From assembly GCF_003265355.1 (NCBI RefSeq), contig NZ_QFRW01000054.1, positions 28,646 through 92,645 on the forward strand: a stretch of 64,000 nt of DNA. The letters are read 5' to 3'. Source of the stretch: Glycomyces dulcitolivorans (GTDB lineage: Bacteria > Actinomycetota > Actinomycetes > Mycobacteriales > Micromonosporaceae). Under the pieces are notes generated by a model. That model was not told the origin of the DNA and did not search any database. It was given only the letters and a program-made list of their open reading frames with translations. Position numbers and translations under genes: made by a program. Positions 54,075 through 63,364 of the stretch are shown piece by piece; within the stretch, counting starts at the first letter, position 1, and the number at the start of each line of letters is the position of its first letter.

Positions 54075-55226
54075 GTGAGGGAGAGTCTTGGTGCGGTGCC
54101 TGCGGACGCCGAGGTGGTCGTCGTCGGCGGCGGTGTGGTGGGGCTGAGCGTCGCGTTCCACCTGGCCGAGGCAGGCGTGCGCAGGGTCGTCGTGGTCGAG
54201 CGCGACCTGGTCGGGCGCGGGTCGTCGGCGAAACCGGTCGGCGGGGTGCGCGCCACGTTCTCCGATCCGGGGAACATCCTGCTGGGGCAGCGGAGCCTGG
54301 AGGCGTTCGAGCGGTTCGGCCCCGGGATCGGGTTGCGCCAGGTCGGGTACCTGTTCCTTTGCCGCAGTGAGGAGGAGGTCGCCGAGGTCGAGCGGTCGAC
54401 GCGGCTGCAACGGCGTCTCGGCGGGTCGGGGCGGATGGTCTCGGCGGCCGAGGCGGTCGGCCTCAACCCTTATCTGAACGGGGACGCGCTGCTCGCGGCG
54501 TCCTTCTCCCCCAGGGACGGCCACGCCGAGCCGGCCCTGGTGGTCGCGACCTACCGGGCCATGGCCGAGGAACTCGGAGTCGTGGTCTGCGAGGGGACCG
54601 AGGTGGTCGGGATCGACCTCGCGGGCGCGGATATCGAAGCGGTGCAGACGGATCGCGGGACGGTCCGCACGCAGCGGGTGGTGTGCGCGGCCGGGGCCTG
54701 GTCGGCGCGGATCGGCGACATGGCCGGCGTCCCGCTCCCGGTGGAGCCGGTGCGGCGCCAGATCGGGATCACGCCGCCGGAGGCGAAGCCGCCGACCGTG
54801 CCGTTCACCCTGGACCTGTCGACCACGCTGTACTTTCACAACTGCGGCGACGGGCTGCTGCTGGGGATCTCGAACCCGGAGCAGGAGCCCGGCTTCGGGC
54901 GGGAGTATTCGGCGGAGTGGCGGCCCGCCTTCGACAAGGCCGCGCAGGTCGTGGCACCATCGCTGGTCGGGCGGGAGCTCGCGTCGGGTTGGGCGGGGCT
55001 GTACGAGAACACGCCCGACCACAACGCGCTCATCGGCGTCTCGCGCCAGGTGCATGGATTCGCTTACGCGACAGGGTTCTCCGGGCACGGCTTCCTCCAG
55101 GCGCCGGCCGTCGGCGAGGTCGTGCGGGACCTGTACCTGGGCCGCGAGCCGTTCATGGACCCGTCGCCATTCCACGCCGACCGGTTCGCGGCCGCCGCGC
55201 CGGTGCGCGAGCGGCACATCATCTAA
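54075..55226 (+). CDS. FAD-dependent DAO-family oxidoreductase (possible L-pipecolate or related amine oxidase)
   Basis: The chosen start is GTG 54075 (383 aa), just before the FAD-binding fold; an ATG at 54039 is possible. Dinucleotide loop VVVVGGGVVGLSVAFHLAEA, acidic strand end VVVVERD, and C-terminal GFAYATGFSGHGFLQAPAVG typical of sarcosine/amino-acid oxidases of the DAO family. Neighbours are a 2-oxoadipate dioxygenase and an ALDH7-type dehydrogenase, so oxidation of L-pipecolate or a related imino acid to piperideine-6-carboxylate is the likely reaction (inference from context; DAO enzymes such as AmaA do this in Pseudomonas). It is followed by AAGGAG and the next gene after 9 bases. 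Confidence 0.8.
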   Translation: MRESLGAVPADAEVVVVGGGVVGLSVAFHLAEAGVRRVVVVERDLVGRGSSAKPVGGVRATFSDPGNILLGQRSLEAFERFGPGIGLRQVGYLFLCRSEEEVAEVERSTRLQRRLGGSGRMVSAAEAVGLNPYLNGDALLAASFSPRDGHAEPALVVATYRAMAEELGVVVCEGTEVVGIDLAGADIEAVQTDRGTVRTQRVVCAAGAWSARIGDMAGVPLPVEPVRRQIGITPPEAKPPTVPFTLDLSTTLYFHNCGDGLLLGISNPEQEPGFGREYSAEWRPAFDKAAQVVAPSLVGRELASGWAGLYENTPDHNALIGVSRQVHGFAYATGFSGHGFLQAPAVGEVVRDLYLGREPFMDPSPFHADRFAAAAPVRERHII

Positions 55227-55235
55227 GGAGCACAC

Positions 55236-56642
55236 ATGATTCCGACCTGGCAGCTGCGGGCCCGGTTCGCGATCCGCCTGGCCGAGATGTACGGCACGGA
55301 GGTCCCCGCGTATCACACCCTTGTGGACGTATGCCGCGAGGTGAACGACGAGGCCGCGCGCGCCCGCGGCGAGGACGGCGAGCGGCTCGGGAGCATCGAG
55401 CGGGTGACCGCGGAGCGCCACGGCGCCATCAGGGTCGGCTCGCCGCGCGAGATGGCGGAGGTCGCGCGGGTCTTCGCGGCGTTCGGGATGCTCCCGGTCG
55501 GCTTCTACGACCTGCGGGACGCCTCGGCGTCCTCGGTCCCGGTGGTGTCCACGGCGTTCCGGCCGATCGACGCCGCCGAACTCGCGAGGAATCCGTTCCG
55601 GGTCTTCACCTCGATGCTCGTCACCGAGGACCGCCGGTTCTTCGACGCCGAGACGCAAGAACGGTTGGAGGCGTTCGTGGCCGGGCGGGAGCTGTTCGGG
55701 GCGGAGCTGCTGGCGCTGGCCGATCGCGCTGCGGCGCAGGAGGGTCTGGGCGAGGACGACGCGGAGCGGCTGCTCGCGCTCGCCACGGACGCGTTCCGGC
55801 TCACCACCGAGCCGATCGAACGCGACTGGTACGACCGGCTGGAGCGGATCTCGGCGGTCGCGGCCGACATCGGCGGCGTCCCGGCCACGCACATCAACCA
55901 CCTGACGCCGCGCGTGCTCGACATCGACGAGCTGTACGTGCGGATGCAGGCGCGCGGCATCACGATGATCAGCGAGATCCAGGGCCCGCCGGACTGGGAG
56001 GGCCCTGACGTGCTGCTGCGCCAGACCTCGTTCAAGGCCCTGGCCGAGGAGCGGGTCTTCCGGCACGCCGACGGGAGCATCCACAAGGGATCACTGCGGG
56101 TTCGGTTCGGGGAGGTCGAGCAGCGCGGGATCGCCTTGACCCGCAAGGGCCGCGACGTGTACGACCGGCTCGTCGCCGAAGCGGACCGGCGCCTTGCCGA
56201 GACTCCGGGGGCGAAGCGGCAGGACGTCGCACGGGACGTGTGGCGGGAGGGCCTGCCGGCCACCGAGCGGGAGCTGGACCTGGAGGGCCTGGGGTTCTTC
56301 ACCTACCGGGTCGCCGGCCCGGCGCCTGACACCGACCGGGCCGAGCTGCGCGACCTCGTCGCATCTGGGGTCCTGGTGGCCGAGCCGATCGTGTACGAGG
56401 ACTTCCTGCCCAGGTCGGCGGCGGGGATCTTCCAGTCGAATCTCTCCGACGAGGGCACGCGCGACGACGCCCAGACCGGCGCCGACTACGATCTGGGCCG
56501 GCTCGCCGAACTCGTGGGGGCCGAGATCCACGACCCGTTCGACCTCTACGCGGCCCAGCGGGACGCGTCGCTGCGGGAGGCCGGGCACGAACTCGGCGTG
56601 CGCATCGACGAGACCACCGACGCAACCAGGAGCAACCGATGA
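55236..56642 (+). CDS. hglS: DUF1338 2-oxoadipate dioxygenase/decarboxylase
   Basis: The protein has 468 residues; ATG 55236 with AAGGAG 7 bases upstream. It belongs to the DUF1338/VOC-fold family: ERHGAIRVGSPREMAEVARV near 61-80, ATHINHLTPRVLDID near 215 and ISEIQGPPDWEGPDVLLRQT near 245 supply the metal-binding His/His/Glu set and the substrate Arg expected of HglS. That enzyme converts 2-oxoadipate to D-2-hydroxyglutarate with O2 and loss of CO2, the last unusual step of bacterial lysine catabolism. The flanking oxidase and dehydrogenase fit that pathway. Coupled to the next gene by ATGA. Confidence 0.88.
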   Translation: MIPTWQLRARFAIRLAEMYGTEVPAYHTLVDVCREVNDEAARARGEDGERLGSIERVTAERHGAIRVGSPREMAEVARVFAAFGMLPVGFYDLRDASASSVPVVSTAFRPIDAAELARNPFRVFTSMLVTEDRRFFDAETQERLEAFVAGRELFGAELLALADRAAAQEGLGEDDAERLLALATDAFRLTTEPIERDWYDRLERISAVAADIGGVPATHINHLTPRVLDIDELYVRMQARGITMISEIQGPPDWEGPDVLLRQTSFKALAEERVFRHADGSIHKGSLRVRFGEVEQRGIALTRKGRDVYDRLVAEADRRLAETPGAKRQDVARDVWREGLPATERELDLEGLGFFTYRVAGPAPDTDRAELRDLVASGVLVAEPIVYEDFLPRSAAGIFQSNLSDEGTRDDAQTGADYDLGRLAELVGAEIHDPFDLYAAQRDASLREAGHELGVRIDETTDATRSNR

Positions 56643-58171
56643 CCAATCCCACCACCGCGCCGCCCGCCCCCGGGGCGACCGCCGACGCGGTCCGCAAGGC
56701 GCTCACGGCACTCGGCGTCGACGTGCTCGACGGCCCGCACGAGGCGCGCTCGCCGATCACCGGCGAGGTGCTCGCGCGCACGGCCGAGCACACCGAGACC
56801 GATGTGGACACTGCGGTCGCGGCGGCGCACGAGGCGTTCCTGACCTGGCGCGACGTCCCGGCCCCGGTGCGCGGCAACCTGGTCAAGCGCTGGGGGCAGC
56901 TGTTCACCGAGCACAAGGCCGAGCTGGCGCTCCTGGTCACGGCCGAGGCCGGGAAGATCGAGTCCGAGGCGCTCGGCGAGGTCCAGGAGATGATCGACAT
57001 CTGCGACCTCGCGGTCGGCCAGTCCCGGCAGCTCTTCGGCCGGACCCTGCCGTCCGAGCGGCCCGGCCACCGGCTCGCCGAGACCTGGCACCCGCTCGGC
57101 GTCGTCGGCGTGATCTCGGCGTTCAATTTCCCGGTCGCGGTGTACGCGTGGAACACCGCGCTCGCCCTGGTCTGCGGCGACGCGGTGGTGTGGAAGCCCG
57201 CCGAGGCGACGTACCTGTCGGCGATCGGCGCGAACGCGCTGCTGGCGCAGGCGGTCCGGGACGTCGGCGCGCCCGAGGGGATCCACCAGCTGGTCCTCGC
57301 GGACCGTGCCGTGGGCGAGGCCCTTGTGGACGATCCGCGGGTGGCCCTGGTGTCCGCCACGGGCTCGGTGCGCATGGGCCGCGAGGTCGCCCCGCGCGTG
57401 GCCGCCCGCTTCGGCCGCGTGCTCCTCGAACTGGGCGGCAACAACGCCGCGATCGTCGCGCCTTCGGCCGATCTCGATCTCGCCTTGCGCGGCATCGTGT
57501 TCTCGGCGGCGGGCACGGCCGGGCAGCGCTGCACCACCTTGCGGCGCCTCATCGTCCACACCTCGGTCGCCGACGAACTCACCGGCCGCATCGCGGCCGC
57601 TTACGGCACCTTGACGATCGGCGACCCCAGTGCGGAGGGGACCCTGGTCGGGCCGCTGATCAACCGTACGAGTTTCGAAGCCCAGCAGCGGGCCCTGACG
57701 CGGGCCGCCGCGGAGGGCGGCGAGGTCGTTGCGGGCGGCGCGCGCGTCCTGGCCGACGAGGCGCCCGACGCGTTCTATGTGCAGCCCGCCGTGGTCCGGA
57801 TGCCGGACCAGTCCGGCGTGGTCCAGGAGGAGACGTTCGCGCCGATCCTCTACGTCCTCGCCTACGACGACCTCGACGAGGCGATCGCCCTCCAGAACGG
57901 TGTCCCCCAAGGGCTCTCGTCCTCGATCTTCACGCAGGACCAGGCCGAGGCCGAGCGCTTCCTCTCCGCGAGCGGCTCCGACTGCGGCATCGCCAACGTC
58001 AACATCGGCACCTCCGGCGCCGAGATCGGCGGCGCCTTCGGCGGAGAGAAGGAGACCGGCGGCGGCCGCGAATCCGGCACCGACGCCTGGCAGGCCTACA
58101 TGCGCCGCGCCACCAACACCGTCAACTACTCCGGCCAGCTCCCCCTCGCCCAGGGCGTGAAATTCCTCTAG
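56639..58171 (+). CDS. amaB: L-piperidine-6-carboxylate/aminoadipate semialdehyde dehydrogenase (ALDH7 type)
   Basis: The protein has 510 residues; ATG 56639 overlaps the hglS stop. Aldehyde dehydrogenase motifs: VVGVISAFNFPVAVYAWNTA, VVWKPAEATYLSAIGANALL, LELGGNNAAIVAPSADLDLA with the catalytic Glu, and GTAGQRCTTLRRLIVH with the catalytic Cys. The NNAAIVAPSADLDLA and GQRCTTLRR strings are typical of the antiquitin (ALDH7) group. It oxidises aminoadipate semialdehyde to L-2-aminoadipate using NAD(P). With the oxidase and hglS this gives pipecolate to aminoadipate to 2-oxoadipate to D-2-hydroxyglutarate; the aminotransferase would be elsewhere. Confidence 0.88.
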   Translation: MTNPTTAPPAPGATADAVRKALTALGVDVLDGPHEARSPITGEVLARTAEHTETDVDTAVAAAHEAFLTWRDVPAPVRGNLVKRWGQLFTEHKAELALLVTAEAGKIESEALGEVQEMIDICDLAVGQSRQLFGRTLPSERPGHRLAETWHPLGVVGVISAFNFPVAVYAWNTALALVCGDAVVWKPAEATYLSAIGANALLAQAVRDVGAPEGIHQLVLADRAVGEALVDDPRVALVSATGSVRMGREVAPRVAARFGRVLLELGGNNAAIVAPSADLDLALRGIVFSAAGTAGQRCTTLRRLIVHTSVADELTGRIAAAYGTLTIGDPSAEGTLVGPLINRTSFEAQQRALTRAAAEGGEVVAGGARVLADEAPDAFYVQPAVVRMPDQSGVVQEETFAPILYVLAYDDLDEAIALQNGVPQGLSSSIFTQDQAEAERFLSASGSDCGIANVNIGTSGAEIGGAFGGEKETGGGRESGTDAWQAYMRRATNTVNYSGQLPLAQGVKFL

Positions 58172-58183
58172 CCGCGCAAACGC

Positions 58184-58215
58184 AAGGGGCCCAGACCAGA
58201 TGGTCTGGGCCCCTT
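58184..58215. terminator. Bidirectional terminator
   Basis: A perfect 15-base stem (AAGGGGCCCAGACCA at 58184-58198 and its complement at 58201-58215) with almost no loop lies between the convergent dehydrogenase (stop 58171) and the 120-aa gene (stop 58221). It ends in A/T pairs on both sides and should stop transcription from both directions. Confidence 0.85.
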
Positions 58216-58220
58216 CGCGT

Positions 58221-58583
58221 TCAGGCCGCGTTCGCGCGGAACTCGGATACGACCTCGATCTTGCCGACGATGTGGCGGTTGAACTCGTCGAGTTCCTCGG
58301 CGGGGACCCAGAGTTCGAGGATGGTGCGGCCGCCGGCCTGCTGGACCGGGTAGCGCTCGGCGAAGTCCCGGTCGACCTCGAAGCGGGTCACGTAGCCGAC
58401 GCCGTCGCGCGGGGCGTTCCAGTCGCGCGCGATCTTCACCGCGTAGTCCTCGTTGAGGACCGGGTAGAAGATCGGCTGGTCGGGCAGGCGCGGCGGCCAG
58501 GCCTTCCAACCGGATGCGCGGACGAGTTCGAGCTCGGCGGGGCCGCAGGGGCGCCACAGGGTCAGCGTCTTCGAGTCGGTCAT
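58221..58583 (-). CDS. Conserved protein of the ADP-ribosylation/crystallin J1-annotated family
   Basis: The protein has 120 residues; ATG 58583. The sequence LTLWRPCGPAELELVRASGW, QPIFYPVLNEDYAVKIARDW, GYVTRFEVDRDFAERYPVQQ and ELWVPAEELDEFNRHIVGKI is characteristic of a small family commonly labelled ADP-ribosylation/crystallin J1. That label is inherited and not supported by a real catalytic motif; ADP-ribosylhydrolase residues are not visible. It is soluble and single-domain. True function unknown; a monocistronic gene closed by the shared terminator. Confidence 0.75.
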   Translation of the reverse strand: MTDSKTLTLWRPCGPAELELVRASGWKAWPPRLPDQPIFYPVLNEDYAVKIARDWNAPRDGVGYVTRFEVDRDFAERYPVQQAGGRTILELWVPAEELDEFNRHIVGKIEVVSEFRANAA

Positions 58584-58655
58584 CGCGCGGTTCCGTTCGT
58601 GTGCAGGTCAAATGACTGTGGCACACCCTCGGTGCCCGCTGCACCTGGTTTGCGG

Positions 58656-59213
58656 TCAGGGCTTGGCGGCTTCGAGGCGGGTCGTCTTCATGAAGAGGGT
58701 CCACGGGGAGCGGAAGGGGGTGCGGCGCGGAGTGGTGAGGGTGTTGAAGGCTTCGAATGGGGCCCTTGGGAAGTCGTAGTTGAGGAGGCGGCCGCCGGGG
58801 CGGAGGGCGCGGGTGATCTCGGCGGCGCCGGCGGCGGGGTCGGACCAGTGGTGGGAGCTGTAGGTGGTGACGACGAGGTCGAAGGCGGCGTCGTCGAAGG
58901 GGAGGGCGGCGACGTCGGCGGCGCGGAGGTCGGGCGCGGCGGGGAGGTCGGCGAGGTTGCGCTCGGCGTGGGCGATCATGTCGGCCGAGAGGTCGACGCC
59001 GGCGAGGCGGAGGTCGGGGCGGAGTTCGGCGAGGTTGCGCAGGAGCAGGCCCGGGCCGGTGCCGACGTCGAGGACCGCGGCGCCGTCCGGGGCGGCGGCC
59101 GCGATGTCGGCGGCGATGCGGCGGTACTGGGCCTTCGCGAAGAGGCGCGCCAGGCGGTTGTAGGTGCGGCTGTGGCGGCCCTCGATGGCGCCGTGGTGGT
59201 GCTGGTGCGGCAT
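58656..59213 (-). CDS. Class I SAM-dependent methyltransferase
   Basis: The protein has 185 residues; ATG 59213 behind GGAG. Motif I VLDVGTGPGLLLRNLAEL near 46, motif II region GVDLSADMIAHAERN, then LPFDDAAFDLVVTTYSSHHW, the ubiE-like Methyltransf_11 pattern. A His-rich N-terminus (MPHQHHHGAIEG) resembles other small actinomycete methyltransferases. It diverges from the MarR gene and both lie either side of two operator-like palindromes, so MarR probably represses it. The substrate is likely a small molecule; unknown. Confidence 0.85.
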   Translation of the reverse strand: MPHQHHHGAIEGRHSRTYNRLARLFAKAQYRRIAADIAAAAPDGAAVLDVGTGPGLLLRNLAELRPDLRLAGVDLSADMIAHAERNLADLPAAPDLRAADVAALPFDDAAFDLVVTTYSSHHWSDPAAGAAEITRALRPGGRLLNYDFPRAPFEAFNTLTTPRRTPFRSPWTLFMKTTRLEAAKP

Positions 59214-59227
59214 GACTCGACTCCAAT

Positions 59228-59244
59228 AGTTGTACTCTACAACT
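59228..59244. promoter_or_regulatory. MarR operator candidate 1
   Basis: AGTTGTA-CTC-TACAACT, a perfect 7+7 inverted repeat with 3-base spacer, between the divergent methyltransferase and MarR genes. It has the size and symmetry of MarR-family operators. Confidence 0.65.
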
Positions 59245-59266
59245 TTCTGGTGAGTCTACGATACAT

Positions 59267-59283
59267 AGTTGCAAGACACAACT
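59267..59283. promoter_or_regulatory. MarR operator candidate 2
   Basis: AGTTGCA-AGA-CACAACT, a 17-base degenerate copy of the first operator, centre 39 bases away. It sits nearer the MarR start (59301), as expected for autorepression. Confidence 0.55.
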
Positions 59284-59300
59284 CTGAGATCGGGGCGAGG

Positions 59301-59741
59301 ATGGGACACGGCGCGGAGCACCTGCACCACCTGCTGATGGACGTCGTGCGGACCGCCGAGTTCGCGCTCATGGAGCACGTGGTGCCCGGCCGGGCGCTGT
59401 CGATGTCGCAGCTGCTCGCGCTCCACGAGCTCGACCACCGCGACGGGATGTCGCAGCGCGAGCTCGCCGAGCGCCTCGGCCTGGAGAAGAGCAGCGTCAG
59501 CCGCCTGGTCGCCGACCTCGAATCGGAGGGGCTGCTGACGCGCGAGCGCGACCCGGACAACCGGCGCCTCTACCGCCTGGAGATCACCGCCGCCGGCAGG
59601 CGGCTCCACCGGGGCGCGGCCGACGTCCTGCACGGGCGGTACGAGACGTGGGCCGGGGCGATGACGGCGAAGGAGCGCGAGGGCCTGGCGCTCGGGCTGC
59701 CGGCGCTGCTGCGCGTCATGCGCGGCGGCCGGGCGGGGTGA
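59301..59741 (+). CDS. MarR-family transcriptional regulator
   Basis: The chosen start is ATG 59301 (146 aa), with GGGGCGAGG directly ahead; the frame is open upstream through antisense DNA. The winged helix is clear: SMSQLLALHELDHRDGMSQR, ELAERLGLEKSSVSRLVADL, then ESEGLLTRERDPDNRRLYRL (the wing with DxR). It should bind the two palindromes in its promoter and control the divergent methyltransferase. The ligand is unknown. Confidence 0.88.
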   Translation: MGHGAEHLHHLLMDVVRTAEFALMEHVVPGRALSMSQLLALHELDHRDGMSQRELAERLGLEKSSVSRLVADLESEGLLTRERDPDNRRLYRLEITAAGRRLHRGAADVLHGRYETWAGAMTAKEREGLALGLPALLRVMRGGRAG

Positions 59742-59742
59742 G

Positions 59743-60186
59743 TCAGCCGCCGGGGCACTCGGAGTCGCCGCCGCTGCGCGGGATGCACTGGTTCGGGTCG
59801 AGTTCGTAGGTCGGCGGATCGTCGTGCAGGACGTCGCCGGCGATCTCGCGGGCGAAGTCGAGCCGCGACAGGCAGACCACGAACGCGACGGCGACGACCG
59901 CGTAGACCAGGCCCGTCTTCGGCATGCCGAGGAGGAACGGGAGCAGCACGAGCGCGGCGAGCGTCGCCAGGATCACGATGAAGACGATCTGCGTCCGCCG
60001 TCCCCCGTCGTCGACCTCTTGGCAGGTCTCGTAGTCGAGGCAGAAGCTCGCGAAGAAGTGCCACACGACCAGGCCGAGCGAGCACACGAACCAGCCGACC
60101 GTGCTCAGGACGACGGCGAGCACCTTGCCGCCCTTGCGGTCGGGCCGGTGCGCGAAGCCGGGGGCCTCGGAGGGTTGCGGGTGCAT
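59743..60186 (-). CDS. Small membrane protein, three predicted segments
   Basis: The protein has 147 residues; ATG 60186. Hydrophobic segments lie near 21-43 (VLAVVLSTVGWFVCSLGLVV), 66-85 (IVFIVILATLAALVLLPFLL) and 90-106 (GLVYAVVAVAFVVCL). A loop with CLDYETCQEV between the first two and an ending with PNQCIPRSGGDSECPGG give two Cys pairs that could form disulfides outside. Not a recognised family. It ends 2 bases after the MarR stop (convergent). Confidence 0.7.
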   Translation of the reverse strand: MHPQPSEAPGFAHRPDRKGGKVLAVVLSTVGWFVCSLGLVVWHFFASFCLDYETCQEVDDGGRRTQIVFIVILATLAALVLLPFLLGMPKTGLVYAVVAVAFVVCLSRLDFAREIAGDVLHDDPPTYELDPNQCIPRSGGDSECPGG

Positions 60187-60322
60187 AGGTCGAGTGTCGG
60201 GGCGCTGTCAAACCAGGAATGGGACGAAACGGATGCGAACTGTGGGGACCCCACAACCTCACACCCGTTTCGTACCGGATCGGGCACCCGGATTTCTTGG
60301 TTCCCTCCAGTCGGAACGCGAG

Positions 60323-60351
60323 CCGGTCCCGCGGCGGGGCCGCGGGACCGG
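60323..60351 (-). terminator. Hairpin after the deacetylase gene
   Basis: A 13-base perfect stem (CCGGTCCCGCGGC at 60323-60335 with its complement at 60339-60351) and a GGG loop lie 11 bases after the deacetylase stop on the minus strand. It has no T run, as is common in high-GC actinomycetes. Confidence 0.6.
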
Positions 60352-60361
60352 GGGTAGGGGG

Positions 60362-61486
<1,125 letters not shown>

Positions 61487-61656
61487 TCAGTCGGCGTCGA
61501 CGGTTCCCGGAGTGAGGGCCGTGGTCGTCATGAGGGGGACGATGGAACGATGCTTAGACATTGAATATTGTCGATTTAACTGGCCTGTGGGGCAAGGCGG
61601 TTGCGCCGGACGGCTTCGATGGTGCGCCGAACGAGCGACGAACGGTCGCCGTGCGG

Positions 61657-62868
61657 TCACTCTTTGATCGCGGCGGCCTTCCGGCGCAGGTACCGCTGCT
61701 CCGGCGTGCTGGTGGCGAGGCGGGCGGCCTCGCCGAAGGCGTCGCGCGCCTCCGGGAGGCGCCCGGCCCGTTCGAGGAGGTGGGCCCTGACGGCGCGGAG
61801 GCGGTGGGCCCGCGCGAGGGCGGGATCCTTCAGGAGCGGGTCGAGCATCGCCAGGGCGGCGGCGGGGCCCTCGGTCATCGCGACCGCGACGGCGCGGTTC
61901 ATGGTGACGACCGGGCCGGGCGCGAGGGCGTCGAGCATCCGGTAGAGCTCGGCGATCTGGGGCCAGTCGGTGTCGGCGTAGGCCGCGGCCTCGTCGTGGA
62001 CGGCGGCGATCGCGGCCTGGAGTTGGAAGGGCCCCACCGGACCTGACGGGAGGGCACGCTCGATCAGGCGCACGCCTTCGGCGATGAGCGCGGCGTCCCA
62101 GCGGGTCCGGTCCTGGTCGGCGAGCGGGACCAGGTCGCCGCGGGCGTCGGTGCGGGCGGGGCGGCGGGCCTCGGTCAGGAGCATGAGGGCGAGGAGGCCG
62201 GCGGTCTCGGTGTCGCTGGGGAGGCGGCCGTGGAGGTCGCGGGCGAGGCGGATCGCCTCGGTCGTGAGCGGGACGTCGAGGAGGTCGGTGCCGCCGGTGG
62301 CCGTGTAGCCCTCGTTGAAGACCAGGTAGAGGACCTGCCGGGCCGATTCGACGCGGGCGGGGAGGTCGGCGCGGGTGACGTCGCCGAGGCGGGCGCCCGC
62401 GGCCTGGAGCCGGGCCTTGGCGCGGCTGATGCGCTGGCCCATGGTGGCGAGGGGGACGAGGAACGCCGCGGCGATCTGCTCGGTGGTGAGGCCGCCGACG
62501 GCCCGGAGGGTCAGGGCCACTTGGGAGGCGGGGGTCAGGGACGGGTGGCAGCACAGGAGGAGGACATGCAGCGAATCGTCACTGTCGGTGGCCGGTGGTT
62601 CACTTGGGTCAGGTCGGTTCGCGGCGGTCTCGCGGTCGGCCCTGGCGTGGTCGGAGCGCAGGGCGTCGACGAGGCGGCGGGAGGCGGCGCGGATCAGCCA
62701 GCCGCGGGGGTTGGCGGGCAGGCCCTCGCGGGGCCAGTGGATCGCGGCGGAGAGGAGGGCTTCCTGGACGGCGTCCTCGCAGGCGTCGAAGTGGCCGTAG
62801 CGGCGCACCAGCGCCCCGAGGACGTGCGGCGACTCGCGCCTCCACACGTCCTCAAGACCGGAGTCCAT
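61657..62868 (-). CDS. ECF sigma factor, ECF42-like (SigI/DUF6596 type)
   Basis: The chosen start is ATG 62868, overlapping the YciI gene stop (403 aa); the open frame upstream is a shadow. Sigma-2 lies at the N-terminus (LEDVWRRESPHVLGALVRRY, DACEDAVQEALLSA), sigma-4 near 130-190 (GGLTTEQIAAAFLVPLATMG), then a roughly 200-residue helical TPR-like extension (YLVFNEGYTATGG, MNRAVAVAMTEGPAAALAML). This is the ECF42 layout, which has no anti-sigma partner but always a DGPF/YciI protein, here directly upstream. The target promoter is unknown. Confidence 0.9.
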   Translation of the reverse strand: MDSGLEDVWRRESPHVLGALVRRYGHFDACEDAVQEALLSAAIHWPREGLPANPRGWLIRAASRRLVDALRSDHARADRETAANRPDPSEPPATDSDDSLHVLLLCCHPSLTPASQVALTLRAVGGLTTEQIAAAFLVPLATMGQRISRAKARLQAAGARLGDVTRADLPARVESARQVLYLVFNEGYTATGGTDLLDVPLTTEAIRLARDLHGRLPSDTETAGLLALMLLTEARRPARTDARGDLVPLADQDRTRWDAALIAEGVRLIERALPSGPVGPFQLQAAIAAVHDEAAAYADTDWPQIAELYRMLDALAPGPVVTMNRAVAVAMTEGPAAALAMLDPLLKDPALARAHRLRAVRAHLLERAGRLPEARDAFGEAARLATSTPEQRYLRRKAAAIKE

Positions 62869-63260
62869 CAGTGCTCCTCGCCGCCGGGCCACATCGCCGG
62901 TCGCAGTTCGACGGTCTCGCCGGGGCCGGAGAAGGCGCGCGCGATCTCCTGGGCGCGTTCGGGTCCGGAGACGTCGATGAGGAAGAACCCGGCGAGGTGC
63001 TCCTTGTACTCCGAGTACGGGCCGTCGGTGGCGAGCGGTTCGCCGCCGCTCCAGCGGTAGAGCGTCGACGTGCTCGGGTCGGCGAGGGCCTCGCCGTGGA
63101 CGAGTTCGCCGTTCTCGCTCATCTCGGTGAGCAGCCGCTCGAACTCGGCGTTGAGGTGCTCGCGCACCTCGGCGGGAAGCGCCTGGTTCTCGGGGATGAA
63201 GTCCCCGGACGGGTGGCCCCACGGCTGCGGGTTGGAGTGGATGAGGATGACGTACTTCAC
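62868..63260 (-). CDS. YciI/DGPF-domain protein
   Basis: The start is GTG 63260 with a perfect AGGAGGTCACC ahead (130 aa). The protein has the DGPYSEYKEHLAGFFLIDVS signature (YCII/DGPF) and a dimeric alpha/beta-barrel pattern (KYVILIHSNPQ; ELRPAMWPGG). It is coupled by ATGA to the ECF sigma gene, the pairing that defines ECF42 systems. Its role is likely a partner or target gene of the sigma factor; enzyme activity is not established. Confidence 0.9.
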   Translation of the reverse strand: MKYVILIHSNPQPWGHPSGDFIPENQALPAEVREHLNAEFERLLTEMSENGELVHGEALADPSTSTLYRWSGGEPLATDGPYSEYKEHLAGFFLIDVSGPERAQEIARAFSGPGETVELRPAMWPGGEEH

Positions 63261-63364
63261 GGTGACCTCCTGGTCGCGGGTCCGGCTCTTCCGGATCTTC
63301 ACCCGGGACGACGGAGCCGGGCGGCGGGTTTCGACATCCTCGGCGGAAATTCGCAGGAGATTTT

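Noticed and set aside
54045-56084. 679-codon minus-strand open frame
   Set aside because: Antisense to the oxidase and DUF1338 genes, which have clear family motifs on the plus strand.
58200-59300. Long in-frame extension ahead of the MarR gene
   Set aside because: It runs antisense to the methyltransferase and 120-aa genes and is Gly/Glu/Val-rich; the MarR fold starts at 59301 with a ribosome site.
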